Part shown: piece by piece, positions 38,295 through 46,791 of the stretch
Numbering within the stretch: position 1 is the stretch's first letter
Layout: each line of letters starts with the position of its first letter
Origin: an uncultured Prevotellaceae bacterium
GTDB lineage: Bacteria > Bacteroidota > Bacteroidia > Bacteroidales > Bacteroidaceae
Assembly (NCBI GenBank): GCA_946411565.1
Contig: CAMKEM010000002.1
Span: 62,001-126,000 of the forward strand
Direction: 5' to 3'
Length of the DNA stretch: 64,000 bases
The notes under the pieces: model-generated
Seen by the model: the letters and a program-made list of their open reading frames with translations, nothing else
Told to the model about the DNA's origin: nothing
Database searches by the model: none
Program-made: the position numbers and the translations under genes

Positions 38295-38948
38295 TTACAA
38301 CTGCCCCGACTCCACTTGCCTAACTACCCTTTCCGTGAGTCTATCCACGCCGTTAGGATCATAGGCTTTCTTTAGACTTGCTCCAAGAACCCAAGCGAAG
38401 GCTTGATAGAAACTGGCACGAGTTGATCCAAAGAAAACCTGAACAAGCTCATAACTGGAGGAGTTGGTTTCACGATAGATGAGCTTGATGAGAAGTTTGC
38501 CCTGTGAGTATGTTAGCTTCTTCATTCGTGGCTTATACTCAGCCATAAGACTTTTCTCCACATACTTCATGTGTTCCTTACGAGCCTTGTCATCAGGAAG
38601 CGTCTGGAGATATTCGTATGTCTCAAGTACGGCACGGTTCACTTCCTTAGCAATAGGAAGCACTTTCTTCACGTTATAAACAAGGCGATTGTATGACTTT
38701 CGCTGGCGTTCATCCTTGAATTCTATAGGACTATAGACATACACATTGTTCATCTCGACATACTGGATGCTATCGCCGTTATCAAAGACCTTAGACACAC
38801 GAACCATCGGCACGAACGTAGGACTGTCCATGTCAACAACGCGATCCTCTGGATTGATTTTCTTCTCCTTCTGAGCAAAGGCAGAGAAAGGCAGGATGCA
38901 TAGTGTGAACGATATGATGAAGTGCGAAAATCTCATTTCGGAAGGCAA
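38295..38948 (-). CDS. DUF4294 domain-containing protein
   Basis: RLVYNVKKVLPIAKEVNRAVLETYEYLQTLPDDKARKEHMKYVEK. Confidence 0.8.
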   Translation of the reverse strand: MPSEMRFSHFIISFTLCILPFSAFAQKEKKINPEDRVVDMDSPTFVPMVRVSKVFDNGDSIQYVEMNNVYVYSPIEFKDERQRKSYNRLVYNVKKVLPIAKEVNRAVLETYEYLQTLPDDKARKEHMKYVEKSLMAEYKPRMKKLTYSQGKLLIKLIYRETNSSSYELVQVFFGSTRASFYQAFAWVLGASLKKAYDPNGVDRLTERVVRQVESGQL

Positions 38949-39038
38949 AAGTACTGATATTTTCGCTAATTCAGCACTTTTCCATTCATTATTTAATTAT
39001 TATTAGCACGCAGACAAATAAGAAAAGCCTAATAATAT

Positions 39039-39166
39039 TTTGTTTTTTAGCCGATTTGGTGTAACTTTGCACTCGGAAATTGGAAACGTGCGCCAGCCTT
39101 AAGGCTGACACGCACTATTTCCTTCGTGCGAGGATGCTTCGCACGTTGCAGTCGGAAATCAGAAAC
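39039..39166 (+). promoter_or_regulatory. promoter plus shared structured leader, copy B
   Basis: TTTG (39039-39042), 19 bp, TAACTTTG (39062-39069); hairpin 1 GGAAAT..GTGCG..AGCCTTAAGGCT..CGCAC..ATTTCC; hairpin 2 CGTGCGA/TCGCACG (39125-39145). Confidence 0.6.
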
Positions 39167-39293
39167 GGCCTCTCCCCCCGCCCTCCCCCGTAGGGAGGGA
39201 ACTGGAAGGCGAAGAGGCTAATCGATATATGTTTGCCGATCCTCCATTAGCAAATCGGCTCCCTCCTTACGGAGGAGGGCGGGGGGAGAGGCC
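39167..39293. repeat. GC-rich inverted repeat pair
   Basis: GGCCTCTCCCCCCGCCCTCCCCCGTAGGGAGG ... CCCTCCTTACGGAGGAGGGCGGGGGGAGAGGCC. Confidence 0.9.
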
Positions 39294-39307
39294 TAATAAT
39301 TTTAAAA

Positions 39308-40480
39308 ATGAATCATATTATTTCTCGCATCGCACGATGCACAGCCGTAGCAGCAATGGTAGTGGCTTTTGCCTCTTGCCAACAAAACAAGTTCCATGTG
39401 ACAGGTAACATTACCGATGCACAGGATTCTGTACTTTATTTCGAGAATATGAGTCTTGACGGTCCTGTTATCGTTGACTCTGTTAAACTCACATCTGATG
39501 GTAAATTCGACTTCTCAGGCGAGAAGCCTTCTGCTCCAGAATTCTACCGTCTTCGTATTAAGAGCAGTATCATCAACGTAAGTATCGACTCTACCGAGAC
39601 TGTAAATTTCACAGCTTCATACCCAACAATGCCGGTGAAGTATGAGGTTACAGGTTCTGAGAACTGCGAAAAGATCAAGGAACTGTCACTCTTGCAGATT
39701 AACCTTCTCAATCAGGTTATTGCTCTGAACAAGAACTACACTCTCAGCATCCAGCAGACAAACGACAGCATCAATAAGATGGTGGAGGCATACAAGGAGA
39801 ACGTGAAACTCAACTATATCTTCAAGGAGCCATACAAGGCATACGCTTACTTTGCACTCTTCCAGGCTCTCGGCAACCGTCTTATCTTCAACCCTCATGA
39901 GAGCGTAGAGGATATGCGTGTATTTGGTGCCGTTGCTACAAGTTGGGATACCTATTATCCAGAGGCTGAACGTGGCAAAAACCTCCATAACATCGCTATC
40001 GAGGGTATGAAGACACAGCGCATACTTCAGGCTAAGCAGCAGAGTGCAAGCATTGATATGTCAAAGGTTGTAGTATCTGAAATTATTGACGTTCCACTCG
40101 TTGACAACCACGGCAACCGTCGTTCACTTACAGAACTGAAGGGTAAGGTTGTACTTCTCGACTTCCACGCATTCTCTGCTCCAGGAAGCACACAGCGCAT
40201 CATGCAGCTTCGTGAGGTATATAACAAATATCATGCTCAAGGACTTGAAATCTATCAGGTTTCTGTAGATCCAGACGAGCATTTCTGGAAGACTCAGACA
40301 GCAGCCCTTCCTTGGATTAACGTTCACGATCCTAACAACTTACAGTCTGAGTATCTTGCACGATACAATGTGCAGAATATCCCTACATTCTTCCTTATCA
40401 CTCGTGGCAACGCACTTCACAAGCGCGATGCACAGATCAAGAACCTCGATGCAGAGATCAAGAGTCTTCTTGCTAAATAA
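39308..40480 (+). CDS. TlpA-family thioredoxin-like lipoprotein with DUF4369-type N-terminus
   Basis: N-terminal lipobox AFASCQQ; FHVTGNITDAQDSVLYFENM; LKGKVVLLDFHAFSAPGSTQRIMQLREVYNKYHAQGLEIYQVSVD. Confidence 0.85.
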   Translation: MNHIISRIARCTAVAAMVVAFASCQQNKFHVTGNITDAQDSVLYFENMSLDGPVIVDSVKLTSDGKFDFSGEKPSAPEFYRLRIKSSIINVSIDSTETVNFTASYPTMPVKYEVTGSENCEKIKELSLLQINLLNQVIALNKNYTLSIQQTNDSINKMVEAYKENVKLNYIFKEPYKAYAYFALFQALGNRLIFNPHESVEDMRVFGAVATSWDTYYPEAERGKNLHNIAIEGMKTQRILQAKQQSASIDMSKVVVSEIIDVPLVDNHGNRRSLTELKGKVVLLDFHAFSAPGSTQRIMQLREVYNKYHAQGLEIYQVSVDPDEHFWKTQTAALPWINVHDPNNLQSEYLARYNVQNIPTFFLITRGNALHKRDAQIKNLDAEIKSLLAK

Positions 40481-40483
40481 GAT

Positions 40484-41482
40484 TTGACAAGCACAACAGT
40501 TCCATATACTGAAGGAACCTTCGTTCCCGTACCTTGTGCGGCAACAATAGGGCATTTCGATGGGGTACATCTGGGTCACCAGCATGTACTCCGTCGTCTT
40601 TGTGAGCTTGCAAAAGAGAGAGACTTGGCTCAGTCGATGGCCATCTCGTTCGACCGCCATCCTCGTACGGTGTTTGACGAGAACTTTATCCCAAATATGC
40701 TCACCACCGTTGATGAACGAAGACTGATAATGTCGCAGGTGGGTGTGGATATATGTGCCGTACTACGCTTTGACAAAGAGATGGCCTCTATGTCGGCAGA
40801 GGAGTTTATGAAGGAGATACTTCACAAACAACTTGGAGTTCGACTTCTGCTTCTTGGCTATGACAATCGTTTTGGCCGGAAGAACAAGGACGAAGGCTTT
40901 GAAGACTATGTACGCTATGGTAAGGCTATCGGTATTGAGGTGATTGAATGCGATCCTTTCGAGATTGCCGATGGTAAGCGAGTATCATCTACATTGGTAA
41001 GGGAACTTCTTGCCGATGGTAGGGTTGACGAGGCTGCAGAATGCCTTGGTCATCGTTATAGCGTTGAGGGAACTGTTGTTGAGGGTTATCATGAAGGTAG
41101 GAAGATAGGCTTTCCTACTGCCAATCTTGATATTGCCCCGCTGAAGATAATTCCTGTTGGTGGAGTCTATGCCGTTAAGGTGAGAGTAGAAGGCGATATG
41201 CAGTTACACCACGGAATGATGAATATTGGTCATCGTCCTACATACGGCGTAAACGAACTTACTCTTGAAACGAATATTTTCCGTTTCCGTGAGAATATCT
41301 ACGGAAAGAAGATACGTGTGGAGTTCTGCAAGAAACTCAGGAACGAACGTCGTTTTGATACAATAGCAGAGCTTGCCCGACAACTATCAGAAGATGCGTT
41401 TGAGGCAAACAAATATCTCATGCACCCTGATGCCTTGCCTTTGACAAGAAGAAGGTTCTTCAGAGCAAACTCTAACATCTAA
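40484..41482 (+). CDS. ribF: bifunctional riboflavin kinase/FAD synthetase
   Basis: TIGHFDGVHLGHQHVL; GRKIGFPTANLDI; GVYAVKV; apparent TTG start. Confidence 0.92.
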   Translation: MTSTTVPYTEGTFVPVPCAATIGHFDGVHLGHQHVLRRLCELAKERDLAQSMAISFDRHPRTVFDENFIPNMLTTVDERRLIMSQVGVDICAVLRFDKEMASMSAEEFMKEILHKQLGVRLLLLGYDNRFGRKNKDEGFEDYVRYGKAIGIEVIECDPFEIADGKRVSSTLVRELLADGRVDEAAECLGHRYSVEGTVVEGYHEGRKIGFPTANLDIAPLKIIPVGGVYAVKVRVEGDMQLHHGMMNIGHRPTYGVNELTLETNIFRFRENIYGKKIRVEFCKKLRNERRFDTIAELARQLSEDAFEANKYLMHPDALPLTRRRFFRANSNI

Positions 41483-41519
41483 ACCCGAACCTCTAACCAC
41501 CAATCATTAAAACTCGCAA

Positions 41520-42326
41520 ATGAAACACGCTTTAATCTTCGTTGGATCATTCTTGGTATTTCAGGCATTATCGGCAATATTGGTTAAATTTGCTATTCTG
41601 CCTTTCTATACTGGTGCGAATTACGATACTGTCGTTCTGCATACGGTATTAAGTACCATCCTCTATTCAATAATAACACTTGTTACCTTCATAGGGTTGA
41701 AATGGTGCCCTGTTTCGGACAACTATATCAGTTCAAAGCCTATTAGCGTATTAGGGGTGGTTTCTTTGCTTTCCTTAGCTCTTATCATACCATCTACATG
41801 GACGCTTGAACTTCTTCCTGATAAATGGACGAAGGATTTACTTGCAGAGACCTTCGACAAACTGCTCAAGAGTCCAGAAGGATATATCGTGATTGGTATT
41901 GCTGCTCCATTAGTGGAAGAGGTTGTTTTTCGTGGTGCTATACTTCGTGCCCTCTTGGAATGGATGAAGAATAGTTTCGGTGAGTTCACAAATAAAAAAG
42001 CATGGATAGCAATCGCTATTTCTGCCTTGTTCTTTTCTGCGATACACATGAATCCTGCACAGATCCCTCATGCCTTCTTGGGTGGATTATTGCTCGGATG
42101 GTTGTACTATCGCACAGGAAGCATCATTCCTGGATTCATTTTCCATTGGATCAATAATTCCACGGCATTCTTGCTTGTGTGGATATTTCCTGATGTCAAA
42201 ACAGATGCAAAGCTAATTGAATATTTTGGAGGTAACGAGATGGCTCTTATCGTGTCTGTTGGCATTTCAACCATTATTGCAATTCCATGCATTATGCAGC
42301 TTAATCGTATAATGAAGAGAACGTAA
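41520..42326 (+). CDS. CPBP family intramembrane metalloprotease
   Basis: APLVEEVVFRGAILRALLEW, ALFFSAIHMN, HAFLGGLLLGWLYYRTGSIIPGFIFHWINNS. Confidence 0.9.
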   Translation: MKHALIFVGSFLVFQALSAILVKFAILPFYTGANYDTVVLHTVLSTILYSIITLVTFIGLKWCPVSDNYISSKPISVLGVVSLLSLALIIPSTWTLELLPDKWTKDLLAETFDKLLKSPEGYIVIGIAAPLVEEVVFRGAILRALLEWMKNSFGEFTNKKAWIAIAISALFFSAIHMNPAQIPHAFLGGLLLGWLYYRTGSIIPGFIFHWINNSTAFLLVWIFPDVKTDAKLIEYFGGNEMALIVSVGISTIIAIPCIMQLNRIMKRT

Positions 42327-42360
42327 CTTTCTCAATTTCATTCACATAGCCTTGATTTAC

Positions 42361-42416
42361 AATAATTTCAGCATCGAAAGATTGACATTTCTTCGGTGCT
42401 GAAATTATTTTTTTGT
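42361..42416 (+). terminator. Rho-independent terminator of the CPBP gene, abutting the next promoter
   Basis: AATAATTTCAGCATCGAAAG...CTTCGGTGCTGAAATTATTTTTTTT. Confidence 0.75.
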
Positions 42417-42560
42417 AACTTTGCACCCAGAAAATCGGAGACGGGTACCGCTTTGCAAGCGATAAGCCCTATTTTCTGAGTGCGAGGAAGTCCGATGTTG
42501 ATAATATCGGAGTATGTGTAAATCGCACGTTGCACTCGGAAATGGAATAGGGCTATTGGA
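42416..42560 (+). promoter_or_regulatory. promoter plus shared structured leader, copy C
   Basis: TAACTTTG (42416-42423); CAGAAAAT (42428-42435)/ATTTTCTG (42471-42478); GTGCGA (42480-42485)/TCGCAC (42523-42528); trailing GTTGCACTCGGAAAT. Confidence 0.6.
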
Positions 42561-42624
42561 ATAAGGAATAGGGTTTGATACTAACAACCTTTAATCTTTC
42601 ATCCACAGTATTCAATAAAAAGAT

Positions 42625-43986
42625 ATGGATAACAGCAACAACCAGAAAAGAATAGAAGTAAAACTACAGCGTCAGTTGAATAAGCTTGTATTGCCTATTC
42701 TGCTTGAAACCCTCCTCACCTTCCTTCTCGGTGGTGTGGATACTTTCATGTTGTCTCAGCATAGTGACGATGCTGTGGCTGCTGTGGGAATGGACAACCA
42801 GATTCTGCAACTTGTATTCCTTCTTTTCACTATCATTAATGCTGGTACGTCGGTGTTGTGCTCTCAGTATTTTGGCGCAAAGTTACAGGATCGCTTTATC
42901 AAGGTAAGTGGAGTGGCTCTCTTGCTCAATCTCACTATGGGCTTGATGTCAAGTTTGTTACTCTTCCTTTTTGCAGAGCCTGTACTTTTGGCTATGGGGC
43001 TTCGTCCTGAACTTATGATCTATGGAAAGCCATATCTCCAGATTGTAGGCTCTCTTGCCTTTGCACAAGCCATAACCACAACCATAAGTGCTATTCTTCG
43101 AGCAGCCAACAAGCCTATCTATCCTATGCTTGTTATTGTGGTGGTGAATATCCTTAATATCATTGGCAACTATACTCTAATCTTTGGTAAGTTCGGTATG
43201 CCTGCCCTTGGTGCAGAGGGTGCTGCTATCTCTACAAGTATCTCGCGCACGGTCTCTATGCTCATGCTTATCGTGATGCTCAACCGTAAGCTCATACCAA
43301 GCTTCCCATTGCGCTTGTTCCGTCCGTTCCCTGTTTCTGAGATGCGTAAGCTTCTGAAGATCGGACTTCCTTCTGCCGGCGAAAACATCTCTTATAATCT
43401 TCAGCAGCTAACTATCATCTATTTCATAAATATGATAGGTAATGAAGCTCTCACAGCTCGTATCTATGTCGGAAATGTGGTGATGTTCGTATATCTCTAT
43501 GCCATCTGTATAGCACAGGGAAGTTCCATTATGGTGGGGCATCTAACTGGTGTTGAGAAGACACAGGCATCTTATGTCATAGGAAAGTTTGCGTGGCATA
43601 GAGGGGCTGCTATGACTCTTACATTCTCGGTATTATGTGCATTATGCGGACCTTTCATCGCTGATTCACTCACGGATAATGAGGACATCGCAACCCTTGT
43701 ATGCTGGTGTTTCTGGGTGGATGTATTGCTTGAGGTCGGAAAATGTATCAATATATGGGCTACAAACACTCTTCGTGCAACGGGTGATATATTCTTCCCA
43801 TTCTACCTCGGAATCATCGTACAGTGGCTCGTAGGCGTTGGTTTCGGCTATCTTTTCGGTATTGTGTTCGGCTTCGGACTTATCGGCATGTGGTTCGCCT
43901 TTGTGCTTGATGAGAATATTCGTGGTGCTATCTTCGTTTCACGTTGGAATAGCTTTAAGTGGGCAAACAAGGGCTTTGTAAAGTAA
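42625..43986 (+). CDS. MATE family efflux transporter
   Basis: 12-TM architecture; LPILLETLLTFLLGGVDTFMLSQHSDDAVAAVGMDNQI. Confidence 0.92.
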   Translation: MDNSNNQKRIEVKLQRQLNKLVLPILLETLLTFLLGGVDTFMLSQHSDDAVAAVGMDNQILQLVFLLFTIINAGTSVLCSQYFGAKLQDRFIKVSGVALLLNLTMGLMSSLLLFLFAEPVLLAMGLRPELMIYGKPYLQIVGSLAFAQAITTTISAILRAANKPIYPMLVIVVVNILNIIGNYTLIFGKFGMPALGAEGAAISTSISRTVSMLMLIVMLNRKLIPSFPLRLFRPFPVSEMRKLLKIGLPSAGENISYNLQQLTIIYFINMIGNEALTARIYVGNVVMFVYLYAICIAQGSSIMVGHLTGVEKTQASYVIGKFAWHRGAAMTLTFSVLCALCGPFIADSLTDNEDIATLVCWCFWVDVLLEVGKCINIWATNTLRATGDIFFPFYLGIIVQWLVGVGFGYLFGIVFGFGLIGMWFAFVLDENIRGAIFVSRWNSFKWANKGFVK

Positions 43987-44002
43987 CCCAAACATTTTTT
44001 TC

Positions 44003-44202
44003 AAAAGTTTTTCGAAGGGGGTTACACCCACCCCCGATTTTTCGGTGTAATGCCTTGATATTCAGAGAACAAGAATGGGTGTAACCCCCTCTAAAAATCG
44101 ATATTGGTTTTAGATGGGGTTACACCCATTATAAGTTACTGATTATCAACGTCTAAAAACCGATTTTAGGCATATGGTGTAACCCCCTTCGCAAAAACTT
44201 TT
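44003..44202. repeat. nested inverted-repeat element C (200 bp)
   Basis: Outer arms AAAAGTTTTTCGAAGGGGGTTACACC / GGTGTAACCCCCTTCGCAAAAACTTTT; inner arms GGGTGTAACCCC / GGGGTTACACCC; TACTGATTATCAAC at 44137-44150. Confidence 0.9.
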
Positions 44203-44259
44203 ATTTTTTTCTTTTACCCATATTTCAACCTAACCTCTTCGCTCTCCATTCGTTCATCC

Positions 44260-44332
44260 TTCGAACCAAACTCGGTGAACCTCCGCTCTATGTTCGTTCT
44301 AGGAACGGCCCTTCACCGAGTTTGGTTCGGAA
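44260..44332. repeat. 20-bp inverted repeat
   Basis: TTCGAACCAAACTCGGTGAA / TTCACCGAGTTTGGTTCGGAA. Confidence 0.85.
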
Positions 44333-44377
44333 GCAGAAGGGACTCACAACAGACCTACAACTTATCTATAATCCTCC

Positions 44378-45154
44378 TTATGCAAGGAATGCCTTGGCAG
44401 CACCAAACTTTAGGAATAAGTCAAGGCGCACAGGGATATGCTTTACATCGTCTGTAACGAAGAAACGTACGATTTCCCTGTCTTTGCCATCATCTTTCTC
44501 TATGTATGAGAGCACAAGACAATCGTATTTTGTGCCATTATCAGCCTTCACCTTATCCTTGCCACGATAGACGAGCTTTGCCTTAGTAAGCTCAGAACCA
44601 CCTGTGATGTCAATGTTTACCACATGACCTTTTTTCCAGTTGGTTGGGTCGAAGTTACGTGCACGAAGGAAGATATTGAGCATATCAAATACGCAATGGT
44701 CGTATGTCTTCTTCTCCGATGAAACCGAGCCATCTGCGTGCAAATGACGCATAGAGACACAGCACTTGCCATTAGGATAACTATATATTGCCTCGTCAAC
44801 ATAATATCGCTTTCCTTCGTGCGACATCTTCTTGTAGTAGAGAGGTGCCATGTCACGGGAAGAATGAACGAGCAACGTATCACGCATTCTGAAGAACTTA
44901 TCCACCTTCTTTGAAGTGGTTGTCGTCAAACTACACTTAAACGATGGTATGCCGTTGTAGGTGCTATAAACCGTTGACATATTTGCCGTTCCTGCCTTTA
45001 CCCAGATGAACTTCCAGTTGAAGTAAAGGTTGTAGTTTATCTTCTCATTGCCAGAAAGGGCTGTGTTGCGGAATGTGCACTGCGCATTTGCCTGCGAACA
45101 GATGAGCATGGAGAAGAATATGAGTAGAGTTGTTATTTTCTTGTTCATAGTCAT
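44378..45154 (-). CDS. DUF3108 domain-containing secreted protein
   Basis: Signal peptide; GNEKINYNLYFNWKFIWVKAGTANM. Confidence 0.8.
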   Translation of the reverse strand: MTMNKKITTLLIFFSMLICSQANAQCTFRNTALSGNEKINYNLYFNWKFIWVKAGTANMSTVYSTYNGIPSFKCSLTTTTSKKVDKFFRMRDTLLVHSSRDMAPLYYKKMSHEGKRYYVDEAIYSYPNGKCCVSMRHLHADGSVSSEKKTYDHCVFDMLNIFLRARNFDPTNWKKGHVVNIDITGGSELTKAKLVYRGKDKVKADNGTKYDCLVLSYIEKDDGKDREIVRFFVTDDVKHIPVRLDLFLKFGAAKAFLA

Positions 45155-45264
45155 ACTATTTTTAAGTTTCTGAGGGCAAAGGTAGTGAATACGCCGTTAC
45201 AACGAGAGACTTTTTCCCTATATCAGTAAGGGAAAACCCTAAATAAAATGCCACAACAAAAAAG

Positions 45265-45975
45265 TTATTCTTCGTGAAAAGATATACTTTGTGAATAACG
45301 CTGAGTTTTAGGTATAACATCAAAACCAACGATATTATTGTTTTCCAATGCCCTAATTATTCTTTCAGAAAAGAAAACATTTGCAATTCTTGGTGATATA
45401 ATATCATTATTCTTATACTTTGAGTTTACAACCACTTTCCTCAAACAAATATCAATGGAAGCTTTTGCCCATGACTCACGACAATCTAATCTTATATTCT
45501 CCTCATTTGTCTCCTCATTCCAAAACAAACACTCAGGAAACACAATATCGGTTTCTGGAATCATAGGAACGAGAAACAGATAAAAACTATCCTCAAAATT
45601 CTTCAACTTCAATTCCTTAAATCTATATTCATTTTTGTTAATCTGAAGTGATTCTATAACCTGCTTGAATTTTGAACTAACAACACCAACAACTATTGGA
45701 TTATCATAGCAATAATCCATATAATCAACAACGTCTTTGCGTTTTAGTAATTTACCAACAACTGGTTCTGGCAAATTATCTAAAACATCGTCAATAGATT
45801 CACAATTATTTTTATACGAAAGATTTTGATCTATATATTCAGATACTTCCTTTGACGTAATTTCTATGGTATGAGGCATTTCATATCTGCCTCGCACCTT
45901 TTTGTCCAATGTGAAGTCTATTTGAAAGTATTCCATTCCTGTTTTTATTAACGTAAGTTCAATACGCTTAGTCAC
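45265..45975 (-). CDS. hypothetical protein, weakly Imm11/DUF1629-like
   Basis: Pattern VVSSKFKQVIESL...YLFLVPMIPETDIVF...FFSERIIRALENNNIVGFDV; GTG start adjacent to the upstream stop. Confidence 0.45.
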   Translation of the reverse strand: MTKRIELTLIKTGMEYFQIDFTLDKKVRGRYEMPHTIEITSKEVSEYIDQNLSYKNNCESIDDVLDNLPEPVVGKLLKRKDVVDYMDYCYDNPIVVGVVSSKFKQVIESLQINKNEYRFKELKLKNFEDSFYLFLVPMIPETDIVFPECLFWNEETNEENIRLDCRESWAKASIDICLRKVVVNSKYKNNDIISPRIANVFFSERIIRALENNNIVGFDVIPKTQRYSQSISFHEE

Positions 45976-46782
45976 TTATTCGTAACTTCCAAGAAGTTTC
46001 ATGCCTATACTTGCTGGAATTTTACGTGTATTGCCAGTAAGTGTGTTATGTCCAAGTCCGGAATGAAAGTAAGCCGGCAAATGTAGTTCCCCTCTTTCTG
46101 AAGCATCAACAACAGCTAAACCAGCAAAATACCTGCGACCTTTTATAAGACTGATAGCTTATTGAGGGGTAAAGCTCAAAGAATAATTGTCATCGCTCTT
46201 TTTTGCCTCTGCATACAACGGCTTTGCCTGTATTGGAGTTAGTTTCTTGCCTTTAATCTCATAGAGAATAACCCTAAGAACGCATTTCGTATATGTATTG
46301 CTGAGAACCTTTAATGTGATGCTTTCTACAGAGAAATCCTTATCAGCCTTGACTATCGGTCCTAACTCCTTTATTCCGTCATGATAGTTCCTGAAACAAG
46401 CATCTCCGCCAGGGATTCTCATCCCCATGCCCGACAAAGATTTCATCTTGTTCTTCTTGCTGTTTGTAATAGTAACGTCAGCAAGTTCATTAACCGCATC
46501 TTCAAGAGTAATGTCAATATTCCCAGAAACATACTTGCTTCTGGGAATTGACTTATGCTTAAAACTGATATGCGAAATATGCAGGTCGTCTGTATGCCCT
46601 TTAGGAAGAGACAACGAGAAGTTTCCCTTTGCATCAGACAACGTAAATATGCTATCCACAGACACCGTAGCATATTCCACAGGATTACCATTTACTGCCT
46701 TTATGCTGCCCTTGATAGTCTCCTGAGCATAGGAGTAGATAGACAGCATAAGGCTAAACAATAACAGTATTGTCCTTATCAT
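45976..46782 (-). pseudogene. secreted carboxypeptidase-regulatory-like domain protein interrupted by an in-frame TAA (46159-46161)
   Basis: After SLSFTPQ* the same frame continues 60 codons: AISLIKGRRYFAGLAVVDASERGELHLPAYFHSGLGHNTLTGNTRKIPASIGMKLLGSYE*. Confidence 0.7.
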
Positions 46783-46791
46783 AATAAGTGA

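Noticed and set aside
42416-42560. Leader C as an integron attC-like site
   Set aside because: GTTGCAC does not match the GTTRRRY core; there is no integrase or cassette array, and the structure lies directly after a promoter.
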